Position numbers and translations under genes: made by a program. 64,000 nucleotides of DNA from Chloracidobacterium sp. (GTDB lineage: Bacteria; Acidobacteriota; Blastocatellia; Pyrinomonadales; Pyrinomonadaceae): the NCBI GenBank assembly GCA_016716305.1, contig JADJWP010000002.1, forward strand, positions 310,001 through 374,000, in the 5' to 3' direction. This document shows, in pieces, positions 60,613-64,000 of this stretch. The notes under the pieces are model-generated. The model did no database searches, was not told the origin of the DNA, and was given only the letters and a program-made list of their open reading frames with translations. Each line of letters opens with the position of its first letter. The first letter of the stretch is position 1.

Positions 60613-60822
60613 CTAATCATCGTCTGCGAGCACGAACGTCAATATCATCGTGACCCGATATTCTGTGATCGAACCCGACTCGATATTCACCTTCTGATCT
60701 TTTATCCACGCACCTTTGATATGCTCTATCGTTTTCGAAGCTCGGGCGATACCGGTTTTCACCGCGTCTTCGAAACTTACCGTTGAAGATGATGTTATCT
60801 CGATATTCTTTGCTACTGTCAT
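60613..60822 (-). CDS. dodecin family flavin-binding protein
   Basis: 69 residues. NIEITSSSTVSFEDAVKTGIARASKTIEHIK is split here as EITSSSTVSFEDAVKTGI and ARASKTIEHIKGAWI, with VESGSITEYRVTMILTFVL-type final strand. This small beta-alpha-beta fold forms dodecameric shells that store flavin or CoA. The start has AAGGAGGGA six bases upstream. It lies 3 bp from the convergent VWA gene and 20 bp downstream of the Ddl gene. Confidence 0.9.
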   Translation of the reverse strand: MTVAKNIEITSSSTVSFEDAVKTGIARASKTIEHIKGAWIKDQKVNIESGSITEYRVTMILTFVLADDD

Positions 60823-60842
60823 TTTGTCCCTCCTTTTGATCG

Positions 60843-61979
60843 TTAAGCTTTGTCCGCCAAAGAGGTCAGGTTGCGGGCGCGGTCGGCATACCGCTCGAAT
60901 GCAAGCTCGATCAGCCTGTCGATCACTTCACGGAATGCAACGCCGCTTCCCTCCCACATTTTCGGAAATCCCGATGCGTCGGTTAAGCCAGGCATCGTGT
61001 TTATTTCGTTGACAAGCAATACGCCGTTGTCCTGTCGCAGGAAGAAATCGACCCGAGCCAACCCCGATCCATTTATCGCTTTGTACGCCTTGATCGCCAT
61101 TTCTTTGATCTTGGCTTCAAGTTCCCCGGAGACCGGCGCGGGAACGACGAATTCGTTGTTCCCCGTGCCTGAATATTTCTCTGTGTAATCCAAAAAGGCC
61201 TTTTCCTTATTACGGATTATATACTCGCCTGGACGGCTCGCCTCAGGTTCGTCATTTCCGAGGACAGCACATTCGATCTCGCGCATTTTTAATGCTTCTT
61301 CGACAATTATCTTATGATCAAAGACCGCCGCATGGTCGATCGCGGAAGCGAGACTTTCAAGATCGTCAGCGGGCGAAATGCCGACCGATGACCCTAGATT
61401 CGCGGGTTTGACGAAACACGGTAGGCCAAAGTTCTCTGACAAGCGATGAAGGACCCTTTCACGGTCGTTTTCCCATTCACGCCTTAAAAACCACGTGTAT
61501 TTGCAGATCGGTAATCCGGCATCCCGAAATAGCGATTTCATGACCGCTTTATCCATTCCACATGATGAGGCAAGGACGCCGCAGCCAACATAGGGAACGC
61601 CAGCCATTTCAAAAAGCCCCTGGATCGTGCCGTCTTCGCCAAACGTCCCGTGCAACACCGGAAAGAAGACATCGATCTTGATGCTTTCAAAATCGGCCCG
61701 TCCGATCTCAGTCAAGCCCTTGAAGCGGGGATCGCCGACCATGACAAGGTTTGCCCCCTCGAACGGCTGAAGTATTGCCCTGAGCCGTTCGGTGGTCTCC
61801 TCAGGAAAAAGCCCGGCCGAATCTATCGGATTAAGCCAATGCCCATCGCGCGTCACCCCGATCGGGATAACGTCATATTTATTCGGATCGATCGTTTCGA
61901 TGACGGCCTTCGCCGACCGGATCGAAACATCGTGTTCGCCCGAGCGCCCGCCGAATACCAAACCTACAACCTTTTTCAT
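60843..61979 (-). CDS. ddl: D-alanine--D-alanine ligase
   Basis: 378 residues from the ATG at 61979; a GTG two codons earlier is also possible. ATP-grasp features: VGLVFGGRSGEHDVSIRSA (Glu of GEHDVS), VLHGTFGEDGTIQGLFEMAG, PCFVKPANLGSSVGIS, and metal-binding ARVDFFLRQDNGVLLVNEINTMPGLT. It makes the D-Ala-D-Ala dipeptide of peptidoglycan. Residues in the omega loop follow the DdlA/B pattern, so vancomycin-type lactate forms are not suggested. It lies 20 bp downstream of arginase on the same strand. Confidence 0.95.
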   Translation of the reverse strand: MKKVVGLVFGGRSGEHDVSIRSAKAVIETIDPNKYDVIPIGVTRDGHWLNPIDSAGLFPEETTERLRAILQPFEGANLVMVGDPRFKGLTEIGRADFESIKIDVFFPVLHGTFGEDGTIQGLFEMAGVPYVGCGVLASSCGMDKAVMKSLFRDAGLPICKYTWFLRREWENDRERVLHRLSENFGLPCFVKPANLGSSVGISPADDLESLASAIDHAAVFDHKIIVEEALKMREIECAVLGNDEPEASRPGEYIIRNKEKAFLDYTEKYSGTGNNEFVVPAPVSGELEAKIKEMAIKAYKAINGSGLARVDFFLRQDNGVLLVNEINTMPGLTDASGFPKMWEGSGVAFREVIDRLIELAFERYADRARNLTSLADKA

Positions 61980-61999
61980 AGACACAATTTATCCAATTA

Positions 62000-62956
62000 T
62001 CAGAGGATGGTCTTACCGAGTGCGGAAAGTATTAGCTCGCAAGCCAGTTCGACCGTGATGTTCGATTGATCAAGAAGCGGGTTGACCTCGACTATCTCGA
62101 AAGAGCGCATCCCGCCGTGTTTGGCGATCAATTCAAGAGCAAGGTGAGCCTCCCGATAGGTCGTTCCGCCACGCACAAGCGTTCCGGACCCCGGAGCGAA
62201 TCGCGGGTCGATCATGTCGACATCGAATGTCACGGCAAATCCGCCGCTGGCCTTTGAAGCGATATTGATCGCATCGGTCACACAAGCAAGCATGCCGCGC
62301 TCGTCGATGTCGCTCATTGTGAAGAAGTGGTCTCTGAGGCCATGTTCGTGCACGCGGCGGCGTTCGCCCGAATCGAGGTCCCGAGCTCCAATATGTGCAA
62401 AGTATTCAGGCTTTAGTTTCGGTTTAAAGCCCTCGATATCCGTGAGTTCAGGCACTCCTTCGCCCAACAGGACGGCGAGCGGCATCCCATGAATATTGCC
62501 CGTTCCTGAGGATTCGGGCGTGTTTATGTCGGCATGCGCATCGAACCAGATAAGCCCCAGATCATTGCCGCCGGCACGACTTGCCGATGCTAGGCCCGAG
62601 AACGTGCCAATAGCGATACTGTGGTCGCCGCCGAGAATGACCGGGATCGCATCGTTCTCCAAAGACGCCTTCACCGCTGCCGCAGCGGCCATAGATGAAC
62701 TCGACATTTCGGCGACGTATTTCGGGTTCTCCGAAGGCGATGCCGGCTTCTGAGGTTTGGTGATCTCAACGTCACCGGTATCAATGATCTCGTAGCCGAG
62801 GTCGGCTATATGTTCATGCAGGTATCTTCCGCGGATCCGCGAAAGCCTCATTGCATCTACCCCAAGTTCGCTGCCAGTCTGGCCGGCGCCAAAACCTAGC
62901 GGCACGCCTACGATCGCCACTTTTTTCCCCAAACCCGGTTGCTCGATAAAAGACAT
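62000..62956 (-). CDS. rocF: arginase
   Basis: 318 residues. Manganese-binding motifs are all present: ILGGDHSIAIGT, WFDAHADINTPESSGTGNIHG, and VTFDVDMIDPRFAPGSGT, with GLIWFDAHAD the typical block. It cleaves arginine to ornithine and urea. The start (VAIVGVPLGFGAGQTGSELG) is that of the RocF/arginase family, not agmatinase. It is downstream of HPr, 12 bp away, in a run of minus-strand genes, and 12 kb from the arginine biosynthesis operon. Confidence 0.92.
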   Translation of the reverse strand: MSFIEQPGLGKKVAIVGVPLGFGAGQTGSELGVDAMRLSRIRGRYLHEHIADLGYEIIDTGDVEITKPQKPASPSENPKYVAEMSSSSMAAAAAVKASLENDAIPVILGGDHSIAIGTFSGLASASRAGGNDLGLIWFDAHADINTPESSGTGNIHGMPLAVLLGEGVPELTDIEGFKPKLKPEYFAHIGARDLDSGERRRVHEHGLRDHFFTMSDIDERGMLACVTDAINIASKASGGFAVTFDVDMIDPRFAPGSGTLVRGGTTYREAHLALELIAKHGGMRSFEIVEVNPLLDQSNITVELACELILSALGKTIL

Positions 62957-62968
62957 AAGACAATCTAC

Positions 62969-63241
62969 CTAAATTTCCCCAAATCCGTTCTCGAAGAGGG
63001 CTCTGACCGCGTCATATGCAGTAACGGCATCGGCGCCCTCGACCTTTAATTCAAGGGTCGAACCGAATGCAGCTGCCAGCGTCAGCACGCTCAAGATCGA
63101 TTTCGCATCTGCGAAAATGCCTTCATCCGTCCGCGCGATGATGATCCGACTTTCAAAGGTGCCGGCGAGCCTTACCAACTGAGCTGCGGCCCGAGCATGC
63201 AGGCCGAGCGGATTGACTATTTTAACGGTGCCCTCGATCAT
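62969..63241 (-). CDS. ptsH: phosphocarrier protein HPr
   Basis: 90 residues. Active His in VNPLGLHARAAAQLVRLAG and the regulatory Ser segment DAKSILSVLTLAAAFG, the site phosphorylated by HPr kinase in many bacteria. It carries phosphate from enzyme I to EIIA. It starts 4 bp after the EIIA stop, with rapZ upstream, so rapZ-EIIA-HPr is one transcript. Enzyme I lies at the other end of the window, at 1-251, and no permease (EIIB/EIIC) is seen. Confidence 0.92.
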   Translation of the reverse strand: MIEGTVKIVNPLGLHARAAAQLVRLAGTFESRIIIARTDEGIFADAKSILSVLTLAAAFGSTLELKVEGADAVTAYDAVRALFENGFGEI

Positions 63242-63245
63242 CGGG

Positions 63246-63659
63246 TCAGGCCTTATGCGGTTCCAACAATGCTCCGGTCCGGTAGATCGCTTGACGGCCC
63301 TGTTCTTCGACGATCTTCGCTACATCAGAGAGCGTAGCTTCCTTATTGTACGATGCCAGTTTTATGACCATCGGAAGATTGACGCCGGTAACGATCTCTA
63401 CCTCGCCCTCTTTCAGGAACATTGCAGAAATGTTCGTCGGGGTCCCTCCGAACATATCCGTCATGATCAAAACGCCTGCTCCTTCGGAAACCTGCTTTAT
63501 GGCGCGCTCGATCTCGTCCTTGGCAGCTTCGACATCGTCATGCCACCCGATTGAAACTGCCGTCAGGTGCCCAAGATCGCCAACAACGGTTTCGGCTGCA
63601 GCAAGTAATTCTGTTGCCACTTGGCCATGTGACACGATAACACCACCGATCCTCTTCAT
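63246..63659 (-). CDS. PTS mannose-family EIIA component
   Basis: 137 residues. Phosphoacceptor His in IGGVIVSHGQVATELL, followed by LIMTDMFGGTPTNISAMFL and VEIVTGVNLPMVIKLASYN, all standard for the EIIA-Man fold. It is a stand-alone domain without EIIB, suggesting a regulatory rather than a transport role. Sits between rapZ (11 bp) and HPr (4 bp). Confidence 0.92.
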   Translation of the reverse strand: MKRIGGVIVSHGQVATELLAAAETVVGDLGHLTAVSIGWHDDVEAAKDEIERAIKQVSEGAGVLIMTDMFGGTPTNISAMFLKEGEVEIVTGVNLPMVIKLASYNKEATLSDVAKIVEEQGRQAIYRTGALLEPHKA

Positions 63660-63670
63660 AAGTCCACGTC

Positions 63671-64000
63671 CTATTTTTGCATATCACGATGAACCACCGA
63701 AAGTTCGTAACCCGACTTCTTCAATCGCTTTCGCAACTCATTTGCGACCATCACCGAACGGTGCTTTCCGCCAGTGCATCCAACGCCGATCGTCAGATAG
63801 GATTTGCCTTCATGCCTATAGAAAGGCAAAAGATATTCGAGTAGGTCAGCAAACCTATCGATGGTCTCCCGAACGTCGTCGCTTTTCTTCAGGTATCGCA
63901 CGATCGCCGGATCCTCGCCCGTCTTGTCGCGAAGCTTTAGATCGAAAAACGGATTCGGTAGATGCCGGACATCAAATAGAATGTCCACATCATGCGGGTT
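63671..64000 (-). CDS. rapZ: RNase adapter RapZ, C-terminal part
   Basis: The gene enters from the right edge, so the first residues seen are NPHDVDILFDVRHLPNPFF, matching the RapZ middle/C-terminal region. The signature GVGCTGGKHRSVMVANEL follows, the RapZ phosphate/RNA-binding segment. In E. coli RapZ guides RNase E to the GlmZ small RNA and binds GlcN6P, coupling amino-sugar levels to GlmS. The N-terminal Walker-type nucleotide-binding domain lies outside the window. The end is followed by EIIA-Man after 11 bp, an arrangement known from regulatory PTS clusters. Confidence 0.9.
   Translation of the reverse strand, partial: NPHDVDILFDVRHLPNPFFDLKLRDKTGEDPAIVRYLKKSDDVRETIDRFADLLEYLLPFYRHEGKSYLTIGVGCTGGKHRSVMVANELRKRLKKSGYELSVVHRDMQK

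Noticed and set aside
1..64000. Insertion sequence, integron, prophage or defence island
   Set aside because: No transposase, integrase, capsid, restriction or toxin-antitoxin gene was recognised, and genes show even spacing and similar codon use throughout.

Overview
The window reads as an ordinary chromosomal stretch from a Gram-negative, diderm bacterium, most probably an acidobacterium of the Blastocatellia/Pyrinomonadaceae type. This placement is an inference from gene content: a VWA protein of the acidobacterial 'VWFA-related' kind, a CadC-like winged helix fused to a beta-propeller, FG-GAP secreted proteins, an N-acylornithine carbamoyltransferase arginine route and an archaeal/eukaryal-type prolyl-tRNA synthetase. 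MlaE/F/D-type lipid transport, a TolC-family protein and a Spy-like periplasmic protein show that there is an outer membrane. No rRNA, insertion sequence, integrase, prophage, CRISPR array or replication origin was seen.

Layout. 1-3179 (minus): start of PTS enzyme I, an AIM24-family protein, a LOG-family protein and a UMF1-type transporter. 3268-6959 (plus): two FG-GAP paralogues whose first 225 residues are identical while the rest is divergent. 7081-9086 (plus): a sugar nucleotidyltransferase/kinase pair resembling MurU/AmgK of cell-wall recycling. 9133-16760 (minus): a DUF6526 protein, an MsbA-like ABC exporter, a tail-spike-like S74 protein coupled to a small secreted protein, two small membrane proteins and an unknown secreted protein. 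17076-30978: a winged-helix/propeller regulator, asnS, a DUF883-like protein, pirin, an alpha/beta hydrolase, a lipoprotein, an NPP-type phosphodiesterase, two metallophosphoesterases, a UbiD-family decarboxylase and a secreted propeller protein. 31011-38360: an M16 peptidase pair and CoA-thioester enzymes (3-hydroxybutyryl-CoA dehydrogenase, thiolase, CoA-transferase) around a lone hydrolase-like gene. 38432-42055: two small genes, then proline dehydrogenase divergent from prolyl-tRNA synthetase.

42256-44143 is an ECF sigma / zinc anti-sigma / Spy-like envelope-stress unit. 44270-47181 is an MlaE-MlaF-MCE lipid transporter. 47202-51822 is a compact argR-argC-argD-argF'-argB operon with a good promoter and a palindrome over its predicted transcription start. 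Converging on it is the minus-strand gap-pgk-tpiA-secG-tRNA-Leu(GAG) unit (55479-51855). 55711-60609 (plus) holds a TolC-like protein, a glycosyltransferase and three secreted proteins, one with a VWA domain. 60613-64000 (minus) holds rapZ (partial), a mannose-family EIIA, HPr, arginase, D-Ala-D-Ala ligase and dodecin.

The most notable observations are the sharply bounded constant/variable FG-GAP gene pair, the acylornithine carbamoyltransferase with Thr at a substrate-discriminating position, the palindrome at the argR promoter, the tail-spike-like protein coupled to a secreted partner, and the PTS proteins split between the two ends of the window without any sugar permease. No wholly new system could be proven from the sequence alone.
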